Of a DNA stretch of 64,000 nt, positions 9,758-18,700 are shown piece after piece. The stretch covers positions 248,001-312,000 of the forward strand of contig NZ_JADPQG010000003.1 of the NCBI RefSeq assembly GCF_015687175.1, written 5' to 3'. The DNA comes from Reinekea sp. G2M2-21 (GTDB lineage Bacteria > Pseudomonadota > Gammaproteobacteria > Pseudomonadales > Natronospirillaceae). How positions within the stretch are numbered: position 1 is the stretch's first letter; each line of letters opens with the position of its first letter. The position numbers and the translations under genes were made by a program. The notes below the pieces were generated by a model. That model worked only from the letters and a program-made list of their open reading frames with translations, was not told where the DNA came from and searched no databases.

Positions 9758-10161
9758 CCAACACCGTTTACAAAGACATTTTACTTGACCACTACCGGCA
9801 CCCTCGCAATCAGGGCAGTTTGGAAGGTGCACATCATTTCAGTGAGGGCTTTAACGCCAACTGCGGTGACAAGATAAAACTTGGTGTTATTTTGGAGGGC
9901 AACAGGGTACAGCAAGTGAAGTTCCAGGCACGTGCGTGCGCGATATGCACCGCATCCACGTCAATGATGACCGAACATATGATCGGACGGACCACCGAAG
10001 AAGCCCGGCAGATAATTCACCAGATTAAGGCCGCGGTCATTGGCAAAGCCGATTGGCCCGCTGGCTGTGAAGCGCTGGCCGGTGCGGCCGGCAGCGTCAA
10101 TCGTCACAAATGCATCACACTCAGTTGGCAGGCATTGTCGGAATCACTGCCCAATAACTAA
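9754..10161 (+). CDS. IscU/SufU-like iron-sulfur scaffold protein
   Basis: This 135-residue protein carries the IscU/SufU fold signature: DHYRHPRNQG at the start, the NCGD loop with the first Cys near residue 35, a middle motif CAICTAS, and a C-terminal HKC. These supply the cluster ligands of U-type scaffolds. The start ATG overlaps the XdhC stop by four bases, which implies co-translation with a molybdenum-cofactor chaperone rather than with isc or suf genes; that pairing is unusual. Its last 18 bases overlap the 3' end of the convergent frdD gene. Confidence 0.88.
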   Translation: MTNTVYKDILLDHYRHPRNQGSLEGAHHFSEGFNANCGDKIKLGVILEGNRVQQVKFQARACAICTASTSMMTEHMIGRTTEEARQIIHQIKAAVIGKADWPAGCEALAGAAGSVNRHKCITLSWQALSESLPNN

Positions 10162-10497
10162 GAGCAACGTTAACGTCGCCACGGTCATCACCCCAGCGAA
10201 CCCATAACAGAGCACCGCAAAGAGCCGCGCTCGACCGAGTTTAAAATCTTGCGTTAAGTGAAACAGACGATGTAACGCATGCCACGCGGGCAACGACAGA
10301 ACAAAAAACCAGACTAACTGCCCCAACCAGTGGCCGCTCATATTGAGGATTCGGGTGTAGGAAAATGCCTGACCATCAACCAGATGCAACGGCAAGAAAA
10401 ACGCCAGTATCAAGAGCACCGCTGGCAGCACCAGCGCGGTAGCCATGCCGCCGGCGGCGAATAAGCTCCAGAATATCGGTTCATGTGTACGCTTCAT
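10144..10497 (-). CDS. frdD: fumarate reductase membrane subunit D
   Basis: I take the ATG at 10497, which overlaps the frdC stop by four bases and gives 117 residues, close to the 119 of E. coli FrdD. A longer frame upstream is only read-through of frdC. The N terminus MKRTHEPIFWSLFAAGGM follows the FrdD pattern, and three membrane helices follow. With FrdC it anchors FrdAB and forms the menaquinol site. The 3' end overlaps the convergent IscU-like gene by 18 bases. Confidence 0.93.
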   Translation of the reverse strand: MKRTHEPIFWSLFAAGGMATALVLPAVLLILAFFLPLHLVDGQAFSYTRILNMSGHWLGQLVWFFVLSLPAWHALHRLFHLTQDFKLGRARLFAVLCYGFAGVMTVATLTLLLVIGQ

Positions 10498-10889
10498 AAC
10501 CACCCTCCTAAAATAAAGACCACCACGACGCTGATCACGGCCAATGCGACGTAATGCCCGGTTTTTATCGTTGACGGTGCGAACGCCTCGCCTCGCCAGC
10601 GCAGGTCGAGTGTTTTCGGTGTGAGTTGGAACCACGTCACGGTATGCCACAGCACTGCCAGCCAACACACCAAGTTAAAAGCAAGCATCCAAGGCGATTG
10701 CAGCGTCTCAACAAACTGAGTCCAACTGGCTTCGCCGCGCGCCAATGCCAGCAAAGCCAGCCATAACTCTACGGTGAACAGCCAAACCAACAAGCTGGTC
10801 GCTTCGCGCAGCATGTAGCGACGGTAGCCCGGACGTCTCAACCACCAGTGAGCCGTCAACGATTGCGGATAAGGTTTTCGGTTTGTCAT
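10494..10889 (-). CDS. frdC: fumarate reductase membrane subunit C
   Basis: The 131-residue protein has exactly the usual FrdC length. It opens with RKPYPQSLTAHWWLRRPGYR and YMLREATS, as in enterobacterial FrdC, and has three hydrophobic helices. It is a quinol-binding anchor of the FrdABCD complex in the inner membrane. It overlaps frdB and frdD by four bases each (ATGA junctions), so the operon is translated as a coupled unit. Confidence 0.95.
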   Translation of the reverse strand: MTNRKPYPQSLTAHWWLRRPGYRRYMLREATSLLVWLFTVELWLALLALARGEASWTQFVETLQSPWMLAFNLVCWLAVLWHTVTWFQLTPKTLDLRWRGEAFAPSTIKTGHYVALAVISVVVVFILGGWL

Positions 10890-11674
10890 CGCCCGCCCTC
10901 CTGCCCAGCGTCATCCTTTCGCAACCAATGGATCAGATTCACGCCATAGTCCACGGTACTTTCCAGCTTACTGGTGTTAATAGCCCGGGCCGGATCAACA
11001 CCTTTCGGGCACACTTCTGAGCATTCACCAACAAAGGTGCAAGCCCAGACACCCTGCTCTGCGTTTAACATCGGCATCCGTTGTGCCCGCCCCTGATCCC
11101 GATTGTCTTTGTTGTAACGTTGCAGCAATGCCAATGCCGCCGGACCAAAAAACGCATTGTTCAGGCCGTATTGCGGGCACGCTGCGTAACAGAGACCGCA
11201 ATTGATACACATCGACAGATCGTGATATTTCGCCATCTGTTGAGGCGTTTGTGGGTATACCGAGGTTAGCGCGGTGTCTTCCTGATCACGGATAATATAG
11301 GGCTTGATGGCTTCCAGTTTTTCAACAAAATCATCGATGCGGGCAATTAAATCGCGTTCAATCGGGAAATGTGCCAATGGCTCAATGCGCACGCTATTGT
11401 CGCCACCATTGGCGGAGAGGTAATCTCGCAGAAAAGTTTTACAGCCCAGTTTGGGCTCGCCGTTAATCATAAAACCACAACTGCCACAGATTGCCATGCG
11501 GCACGACCAACGATAGGCTAACGTGCTGTCGCATTCGTCTTTAATGTAATGCAGGGTATCGAGAATAGACATGTCGTTGCGGAATGGCACGTCAAAATGT
11601 TGCAACCAGGGCTCGTCATCCTGCTCCGGCCGATAGCGCATAACACTGACGTTCACCAAGAGCTGAGTGTTCAT
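10886..11674 (-). CDS. frdB: fumarate reductase iron-sulfur subunit B
   Basis: This 262-residue electron-transfer subunit has the ferredoxin-type [2Fe-2S] motif CRMAICGSCG near residues 58-66 with a later Cys in LGC, the [4Fe-4S] motif CINCGLCYAACP, and the [3Fe-4S] region with CTFVGECSEVCPKGVDP. It passes electrons from menaquinol to the flavin of FrdA. Length and cluster spacing match E. coli FrdB. It overlaps frdA by four bases. Confidence 0.97.
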   Translation of the reverse strand: MNTQLLVNVSVMRYRPEQDDEPWLQHFDVPFRNDMSILDTLHYIKDECDSTLAYRWSCRMAICGSCGFMINGEPKLGCKTFLRDYLSANGGDNSVRIEPLAHFPIERDLIARIDDFVEKLEAIKPYIIRDQEDTALTSVYPQTPQQMAKYHDLSMCINCGLCYAACPQYGLNNAFFGPAALALLQRYNKDNRDQGRAQRMPMLNAEQGVWACTFVGECSEVCPKGVDPARAINTSKLESTVDYGVNLIHWLRKDDAGQEGGR

Positions 11675-13455
11675 GGTTTCGCCTCCTGCTGATCCAGTTG
11701 CGCACCGTACAGCCGTTGCGCCGGTTGGCTTTTGGTGATGGTGACCGGTTGATAGTCCAACCTGGGGGCGTCACCTGCCTGCCAATAAGCCAGGGTGTGC
11801 TTGAGAAAATTTTCGTCATCCCGGGTTTCATAACCGTCAATACGTTGGTGTGAACCACGGCTTTCGGTACGGGCCAACGCGCTGTGCGCCATCGCCTGAC
11901 CGACATCCAACAAGTAACCCAGTTCCACGGCATAAACCCATTCGGTGTTAAAGACGTTACTGGTGTCGGTAAACCCAATGTTCTGATAACGCAGCTGTAA
12001 TTGGGCGAGTTTGTCACAGGTAGCCTGCATGGCATCCGCCGAACGATAAATACCGACTCCCGCTTCCATAGTCAGCCCCAATTCTTTGCGTAACTCAGCA
12101 ATATTTTCATCGCCTTGCTTGGCTTTTATGGCCAGCGCTTCAGATAGCGATTGCTCTGCCAGTTCCGTGAGTCGCGCTGCATTACTGCGCTGGCTTTGTA
12201 GCGCAAAAGCGCCGGCGTCGATGCCGGCAACCTTGCCAAACACCAGCAATTCGGCCAGGGAATTGGAACCTAACCGATTCGCGCCATGCAGACCGACGCT
12301 GGCGCATTCACCAACCGCGTATAACCCCGCCAGACGAGTCGCACAACGCCCATCGGTGTGAATGCCCCCCATGGTGTAGTGCACCGTTGGGCGCACCGGA
12401 ATCGGGTCTGCCACTGGGTCGCAATCGACAAAGGCTTTAGCCAGTTCCCGAATGAACGGCAGACGCTCATTGATCTTTGCCTCGCCCAAATGTCGTAAAT
12501 CGAGATGCACCACGTCACCCCACAGCGGGTCTTGGATAGTGCGGCCCTGTTGTTGTTCGTGCCAGAAACTCTGACTGAGTTTGTCACGCGGCCCCAACTC
12601 CATGGTTTTGTTTTTGGTCGTTCCGACAGGTACCTCAGGACCCAGACCATAATCCTGCAGATATCGGTATCCGTCTTTGTTGATCAGAATGCCCCCTTCC
12701 CCGCGACATCCTTCGGTCATCAGCACACCTGTACCCGGCAGACCGGTTGGGTGGTACTGAACAAATTCCATATCCCGTAACGCCACACCGTGTCGGAACG
12801 CCATGGCCATGCCATCCCCCGTGACGATACCGCCGTTGGTGTTGTAGCGGTATACCCGTCCGGCGCCGCCGGTGGCGAGGATAACAGCACCGGCCTGTAC
12901 CTGTACCGCTTCGCCTTCGGCCAAATCAAACAGCAAGGCGCCCTGGCAATGATCGTTATCGACCAGTAAATCAAGACAAAAATGCTCATCCAACCGATAA
13001 ATATTCGGATACTTGGTCGAGGTCTGAAACAAGGTGTGCAAGATGTGGAAACCTGATTTATCGGCGGCAAACCAGGTGCGTTCGATCTTCATTCCGCCAA
13101 AAGCACGTACATTGACATCGCCATCGGGTTTGCGGGACCAAGGGCAACCCCAATGTTCCAACTGAATCATTTCCTGGGTGGCGTTATTCACGAAGTAGTC
13201 GACCACATCCTGCTCACACAGCCAGTCGCCGCCAGAAACGGTGTCGTTGAAATGATACTTGGTGGAATCATGTGGCTGAATGACACCGGCCGCGCCCCCC
13301 TCCGCAGCCACAGTATGGCTGCGCATCGGGTAGACTTTTGAGACCAGAGCAATATCTAGGTCGGGGTGTGCTTCAGCGGCGGCGATAGCAGCACGAAGGC
13401 CAGCACCTCCGGCGCCGATGATGACGAGATCCGTCTGGACTGTTTTCATGTTCAC
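11671..13455 (-). CDS. frdA: fumarate reductase flavoprotein subunit A
   Basis: The 594-residue catalytic subunit has a dinucleotide-binding motif GAGGAGLRAA at residues 14-23, the flavinylation His in RSHTVAAEGG (H47), and the substrate region HPTGLPGTGVLMTEGCRGEGG. It reduces fumarate to succinate at the end of anaerobic respiration. Four-subunit FrdABCD genes, rather than SdhCD-type anchors, point to a true quinol:fumarate reductase. The upstream region contains a short hairpin (13469-13484) but no FNR box that I can see, so regulation is unclear. Confidence 0.97.
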   Translation of the reverse strand: MNMKTVQTDLVIIGAGGAGLRAAIAAAEAHPDLDIALVSKVYPMRSHTVAAEGGAAGVIQPHDSTKYHFNDTVSGGDWLCEQDVVDYFVNNATQEMIQLEHWGCPWSRKPDGDVNVRAFGGMKIERTWFAADKSGFHILHTLFQTSTKYPNIYRLDEHFCLDLLVDNDHCQGALLFDLAEGEAVQVQAGAVILATGGAGRVYRYNTNGGIVTGDGMAMAFRHGVALRDMEFVQYHPTGLPGTGVLMTEGCRGEGGILINKDGYRYLQDYGLGPEVPVGTTKNKTMELGPRDKLSQSFWHEQQQGRTIQDPLWGDVVHLDLRHLGEAKINERLPFIRELAKAFVDCDPVADPIPVRPTVHYTMGGIHTDGRCATRLAGLYAVGECASVGLHGANRLGSNSLAELLVFGKVAGIDAGAFALQSQRSNAARLTELAEQSLSEALAIKAKQGDENIAELRKELGLTMEAGVGIYRSADAMQATCDKLAQLQLRYQNIGFTDTSNVFNTEWVYAVELGYLLDVGQAMAHSALARTESRGSHQRIDGYETRDDENFLKHTLAYWQAGDAPRLDYQPVTITKSQPAQRLYGAQLDQQEAKP

Positions 13456-13468
13456 CTGCCTGCGATGG

Positions 13469-13484
13469 CGGGTTTTGCAACCCG
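13469..13484. other. short hairpin in frdA leader
   Basis: CGGGTT-TTGC-AACCCG forms a perfect six-base stem 14 bases upstream of the frdA ATG, where it would sit in the 5' untranslated region. It has no T-run on the relevant strand and may affect translation of frdA, which is speculative. Confidence 0.35.
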
Positions 13485-13697
13485 GCGATTAATGAACTTT
13501 TTTATTTTTAGTCTGGGCTTAGGAATAGGCGCTTCGCGGCCAGAATGCAACCATGTCCATTGAGACGGGTCAGTTAAACCGGCAATAAAGCCATTCACAT
13601 TACCAGGGCAAAACGACAGGATGATGAATTGTGCATTGCGAGCGGTCGGACCAATTAGGTATATTGACCGTCTTACGCGAGAACCAAAGGAAGACCA

Positions 13698-14261
13698 GTG
13701 AATATTCGGACAGGAAGCCTACTGCTGCTGTGTTGCGCGCCCTTCACGTTTGCCGAACGCGGGTTAATCGATAATAACGGTTTATTTTTGCGCGTCGGCG
13801 CTGGCTTTGCCCCCATCTACATTGAAGAGGTGATAATTGACAATCTCTTGGCGTCAGGCGCAACCGTCACCGCATTTCACTCTTCAGTCCACGCAGGCAC
13901 GGTCTTTAACGACTTCTACGCCGTCTATGCGCTGGCGGAGCATAACTGGTACATCGACAGCGAGCAAAGCATCTACAACACGGGGCTGGTCGGTGTGGGT
14001 GGCACTTACTTTGTTCCGGAACTCTATGGTTTGTACTTGAACACTGGTGCAGGGCTGGCAACCAAAACCATCTTTGGGGCCGATGCCTCAGCCAACGGTT
14101 TTGGGTTACAGCTCGGTGTCGGTCGGCCTTTAACTGACCATATTGTGTTGGATGTTAGCTATAACTATCTGTCACTTTCATCGGTGGCCAATCCTGCGAC
14201 CAATGGCGATATTGAAACCATCAGCTCTGTCCAGTTCACCTTTTCTTATCAGTGGTATTAA
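13698..14261 (+). CDS. outer-membrane beta-barrel protein, OmpW-like size
   Basis: The 187-residue product has a signal peptide (ending CCAPFTFA near residue 19) and then alternating amphipathic strands (LFLRVGAGFAPIYIEEV, LYLNTGAGLATKT, LQLGVGRPL, VLDVSYNYLSL). It ends in the aromatic residue of FSYQWY, typical of BamA-recognised outer-membrane proteins. It is probably an eight-stranded barrel; the function is unknown. Its stop is two bases before the ATG of the next gene, which also ends in a barrel-like domain, so the two likely act together. Confidence 0.75.
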   Translation: MNIRTGSLLLLCCAPFTFAERGLIDNNGLFLRVGAGFAPIYIEEVIIDNLLASGATVTAFHSSVHAGTVFNDFYAVYALAEHNWYIDSEQSIYNTGLVGVGGTYFVPELYGLYLNTGAGLATKTIFGADASANGFGLQLGVGRPLTDHIVLDVSYNYLSLSSVANPATNGDIETISSVQFTFSYQWY

Positions 14262-14263
14262 CG

Positions 14264-15505
14264 ATGACGCCAACTATACGTGCCGGGTATCGCCGCTCAA
14301 CGTTACAACACGTTTTGGTTCTCCTGTTAGGGTTGTCTTTAACCGCGTGTGCCGGTCTCGGGCAGAAAAGCAACGCAGACCGCATGGCCGCGACGACGGG
14401 TAAGTCATTCGTCATTTCCGTACCCGCTGCTAAGCTGGACTTAAACCTGATAACGGGCGAAAAACGTTCCGATCTATCCATTTTACGGCTGGTCGACGAA
14501 CAGAATTATAAGTTTGCGTTTCAATCCAACGGCAACCGTCTAAGCGGTCCGCTGTCCGTGAGCGACCCAAGCGTCAATATTCTTAATGCTTTGAATAAAT
14601 ACTATCAAAAACAAAATCAGATTAAATTCGTGGCCAAAGGGACCATCAACAACATTGACGAAAAATTTCTGGCCGGAGCCCTGAACAAAGGTGACTACTT
14701 GATTGATGTTCGTGTCAGCGAGTTGGCGCTCAAACGGAAGGAAGACACGCCGTTGTTTTACCTGCAAGCCTCGTATCAGTTCACAGTTTTTGACCGCAAA
14801 AAAGGAAAATATCTGTTACAGGACCAATGCCGTTTTGCAGAACCGGACAAAGCGCAAACGGTACGCGCATTCTCTAATCAGAATGGCGCACCCGTGGCTA
14901 ATTTTCTGAACCGTTATGCCAGTGCCTGTTTAAATTATTTTGTCAGTGGTAAAGCTTTACCCGCGCAACAAAGTGTGACGGCGCCGAAATCCGCACCGCC
15001 GAAAAAAACGTCCCCGGTTCAAGCCTCTTCCAGCTCACTTGCACGGATCAGTCTGGGCACCGACTACAACTACTACCCGAATTACCCTGGAGACGCCAAG
15101 TCACTAATCAGTGGTGAATTTACCGTAGCCCTTGGAAAATCGCTGTCTCCCACTTTGGGGTGGATGGTACAGGGAGGCGCAAAAGTTACGGCTGATGACG
15201 CATTTCCCACCTTCGCCGAAGGCACAATTTACGCAGCCAACCTGGGTGTCGGTGCCAACCTGTACCCCAATGGCAATGTGCGCAATGGCTATTCACTGAT
15301 ATTGAACGGTCAGATCGGTCAGTTCCGTCAAAACGCAATTGGACTGAGCACCAACGCCGTTGGCCTTAACATCGGTGCGTACCGGCAACTAATAGGCCCA
15401 TTACAAGCACAAGTACGTTACACCTATTGGTTGCATGTGGGCAAAACGGAGGAAGCGAACTTGGGCGGGCATGCGTTAGGCGTTGGGTTGGGGTTGCAGT
15501 ATTAA
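14264..15505 (+). CDS. lipoprotein with C-terminal beta-barrel-like domain
   Basis: I choose the ATG at 14264 (413 residues) over an in-frame GTG 12 bases earlier, because it falls two bases after the preceding stop. A lipoprotein signal ends in the lipobox LSLTAC. The first 230 mature residues form a mixed domain I do not recognise. A Ser/Ala/Pro linker (about 240-265) leads to a C-terminal domain of repeated strands ending GVGLGLQY. The 3' end of this gene is duplicated as a degenerate fragment at 20890-21105. Confidence 0.7.
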   Translation: MTPTIRAGYRRSTLQHVLVLLLGLSLTACAGLGQKSNADRMAATTGKSFVISVPAAKLDLNLITGEKRSDLSILRLVDEQNYKFAFQSNGNRLSGPLSVSDPSVNILNALNKYYQKQNQIKFVAKGTINNIDEKFLAGALNKGDYLIDVRVSELALKRKEDTPLFYLQASYQFTVFDRKKGKYLLQDQCRFAEPDKAQTVRAFSNQNGAPVANFLNRYASACLNYFVSGKALPAQQSVTAPKSAPPKKTSPVQASSSSLARISLGTDYNYYPNYPGDAKSLISGEFTVALGKSLSPTLGWMVQGGAKVTADDAFPTFAEGTIYAANLGVGANLYPNGNVRNGYSLILNGQIGQFRQNAIGLSTNAVGLNIGAYRQLIGPLQAQVRYTYWLHVGKTEEANLGGHALGVGLGLQY

Positions 15506-15678
15506 AGTAACAGCGATCAAAACGTATGATTCATCTTCAATGAACTCATGATGTAAACGCCCGGTCGCTGCGTATTTCTGAAGACTCTTTTTTGCACAAT
15601 GTTATACGGGCGCGACATCATTACATCGAAGGTCCGCGGATCACTTTTTGATACGTATTCTCTCTCAAGGAGCTATAT
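15506..15678. other. intergenic spacer after the outer-membrane gene pair
   Basis: No gene or clear signal is visible here apart from the minus-strand terminator that follows. A 13-base string (acgggcgcgacat, around 15607) resembles a piece of the 262-bp MITE but is too short to call. Confidence 0.4.
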
Positions 15679-15713
15679 CAAAAAAGAGCCAAATTCGCAG
15701 GAATTTGACTCTT
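15679..15713 (-). terminator. terminator of the calcium-repeat surface protein gene
   Basis: The arms AAGAGCCAAATTC and GAATTTGACTCTT (15684-15713) pair over 13 bases with one mismatch around a GCAG loop. A T-run follows on the minus strand (A-run at 15679-15685). Confidence 0.8.
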
Positions 15714-15749
15714 ACTTAGTGATTTTATTTCGCTACTTATTGAATATCA

Positions 15750-18700
15750 TCAAATAAGCCCGAATCGTTTTTTCCTTCTTAACATCAGTAGAAACAGAAG
15801 CAAAAGCATCCCGCTAGTAGACAATGAGCCTCCTTTCTTACCTGAGTCCGTCTTCAGAGTAGAAACAGAAGGATTTAAGGGTGCAATATCATTAATATCC
15901 AATACGCCATCATTGTCATCATCATTATCGGCTATATTTCCGATACCATCGCCATCCGAATCTTCATGCTCAGTGGCATCAAATGGAAATGCGTCAACAA
16001 TATCGGCATACCCGTCACCATCGGAATCCAGAACCATATCTTTTATTAGCGGTGCCAGGTCATCTTCATCGTACAACCGATCGTTATCATCATCTGCGTC
16101 GATTGCGTCCGGTATGCCGTCTCCGTCAGTATCGATGGAGATATTGGCAGAAAAAGACAATAGGTCCACGCCGTTAAGTACACCATCACCATCGATATCA
16201 GGGTCAATATTATTAGCAACACCATCGCCATCAAAATCACCAATAATGCTTGCAGAGTTATCATCCAAATCCAAAGCTGCGACCCAGCCATCATTGTCAA
16301 CATCGAAATCAGCCACCATTACTTGCCCGTTCACCAACAGATAAACTGTATTGCCAGAAGCAACTGCTTTGTTGATCGAACTGAACGCCACAATATCCGC
16401 GTCACCACTACTGGCCGGGTTATAGTGCAAGCTGACAAATTGACCTTTGTCATTACGAACACTCAAACCACCGTTGCTGATGTAGACACGACCGTCACGT
16501 TCAAAAACCGAATTAACTGTTTGCGAGAAGAATGGGGGCTCAACATTGCCATTTGGAAGAATATTGAAATCATAGTTTGCCGAGACTACCAAACGCCCAT
16601 CTTCCAAAAAGGACAAAGCATTTACGGTGAGGCTACGTACTAATTCTGAAGGCTGCCCATAAATAGACGATGGCGTATTAGAACCTTTACCCGCAATAGT
16701 CGACAATGATCCATCAGCATTGATTCTTCGGATGGTATCGTAGTAATCATCAAAATAGACAATCTGATCATTTGAGTCTGTCGTCAAATAGCGCAGATAA
16801 CGCCCCACGCGACCATTACGCGCATCTACCGCATCTACATTACCAAATGAATTGTAGGTTCCCGCGATGCGGTACAATTGGCCGTCCAACTCTAATCGAT
16901 AGAAAACGTAACGGTTTGAATCGCCAATGATCAATCTGTTTTGGCTGTCAAACGCTATACCACCGTGTTGAATAGAACCAATACTGGCATCTAGCGGTGC
17001 CACGCCGTCATTGATAACAGATTGATTACCACCGCCGACTTTGAGGTTCCAACCACCATTTTCCCAGGCAAACACGCGAGAACCGTTGGTAACGTATATC
17101 TTCCCGTTATTATCCAGGACCAAGTTTGACCAGTATGATGCACCACTATTGCCGACCTCATATGCAGTCCAGTTGTTCAATGCTGACAAATAGCCATCCT
17201 GCGTAACCGTGCCCAACGTCGGGGAAGCATCCGTAAAGGCGTCCCAAAATAAAAAATGAATCTGGTTCTTATAGTAACCAATGGCTGTCTCAATATGAGC
17301 ATAAGAAGATCTGGCTGGGCGACCTAACTTAACTTGATTTTCATTGTCGTTTCTTTGCGCGCCAACAACCGCTCGAAGAGACAGTCGATCTTCATTGTCA
17401 TATGTTTGCGCGCCAACAACCACTCGAAGAGACAGTCGATCTTCACTGAGTTCCAGAATTTGAGTTGAATCATCGAAGTCCTCCAAAACAAACAATCGAT
17501 TATTTCCAACCTGCAAATCGGTCGTCCATGCCAAAGAATATTGCGCAGCAGGTCCATCTTCCGCAACGAACGTATGGACATTCAAGTCTCCGTCATGAAT
17601 TACAGTCTGCAAATTACCATTTGAATCTACGGTACGAATTGCGTCACCGGAGCCACCGTTACTGTCTGTAAAGAAAACCTGTCCCGCAGCCGTTGCAGCG
17701 ACTTGATTAAGATTCAACTTCGCCGTTCTCGCATTCACGCCATCGGCTGTATCGTAAACATCATTTGCCGGTTCAGTGACGTCGGCGGCATTTCCGTCGC
17801 CGATAATTCGGGTATATGTTTGAGCGCTTACATCCAATTGATAAATAACATCGTCGTCTCTATAAACCACATAAAGGTCACCGATTGAAGATGCAAAGAC
17901 ATCCGAAACACCTTCTTCAAACTCAGGTCCAAAAGGGGCAAGATCAAATGGGTTATCGAAACCGGAAATCAACGGCTCTACGGCGCCACCAACAACCCAT
18001 TTATAGATATTGTCAACGTCATCGGAAAAATAGACAACATTGTTCGGCGCAAGCGATACGGCCTCTATGTCATTGGCATCAACACCTCGATTGGTCAACA
18101 AAGGATCAGTTTCAAAAATTTTGAATTCCAGCCACTGTTCAGTGGACTCGTCTAAACGATAGAAAACCCCATAATCCTGATCAAAGACCATCAGGGTATT
18201 GTCAGTAGCCAAGACTAATGAATCTTCACCAAATAGTTGCAATTGAGCAGGTAGAATTGGGCCAACTAAGGATGTCATTTTCAATTCATCAGCATCGGCG
18301 ATGCCGTTATTATTCACATCTAAAAATCGAGTGGCACTGTTGGAATCAACGTCTTTATTGTCGCCAAAACCATCGTTATCCATATCGGCTTGTTCACTTG
18401 GATCAAACGGAAACGCGTCGGAGCTATCCGGTTCTAGATCGTTGTCATCATCCAGATCCGCCACATCGCCAACACCGTCACCATCACTGTCCTGATACTC
18501 TGTTGCATCATTAATAAATGCATCTACTTCGTCGGCATAGCCGTCTCCATCACTATCAATGGTTACCGATGAATCGAAATCATTGACGTCGACGTTGGCT
18601 CCAACACCATCGTTGTCTGCATCGGTCGTTTCTGCTGCATCAAATGGGAATGCATCCACGTTATCGCCCACACCATCCCCATCTGAATCACTTTGCTCAG

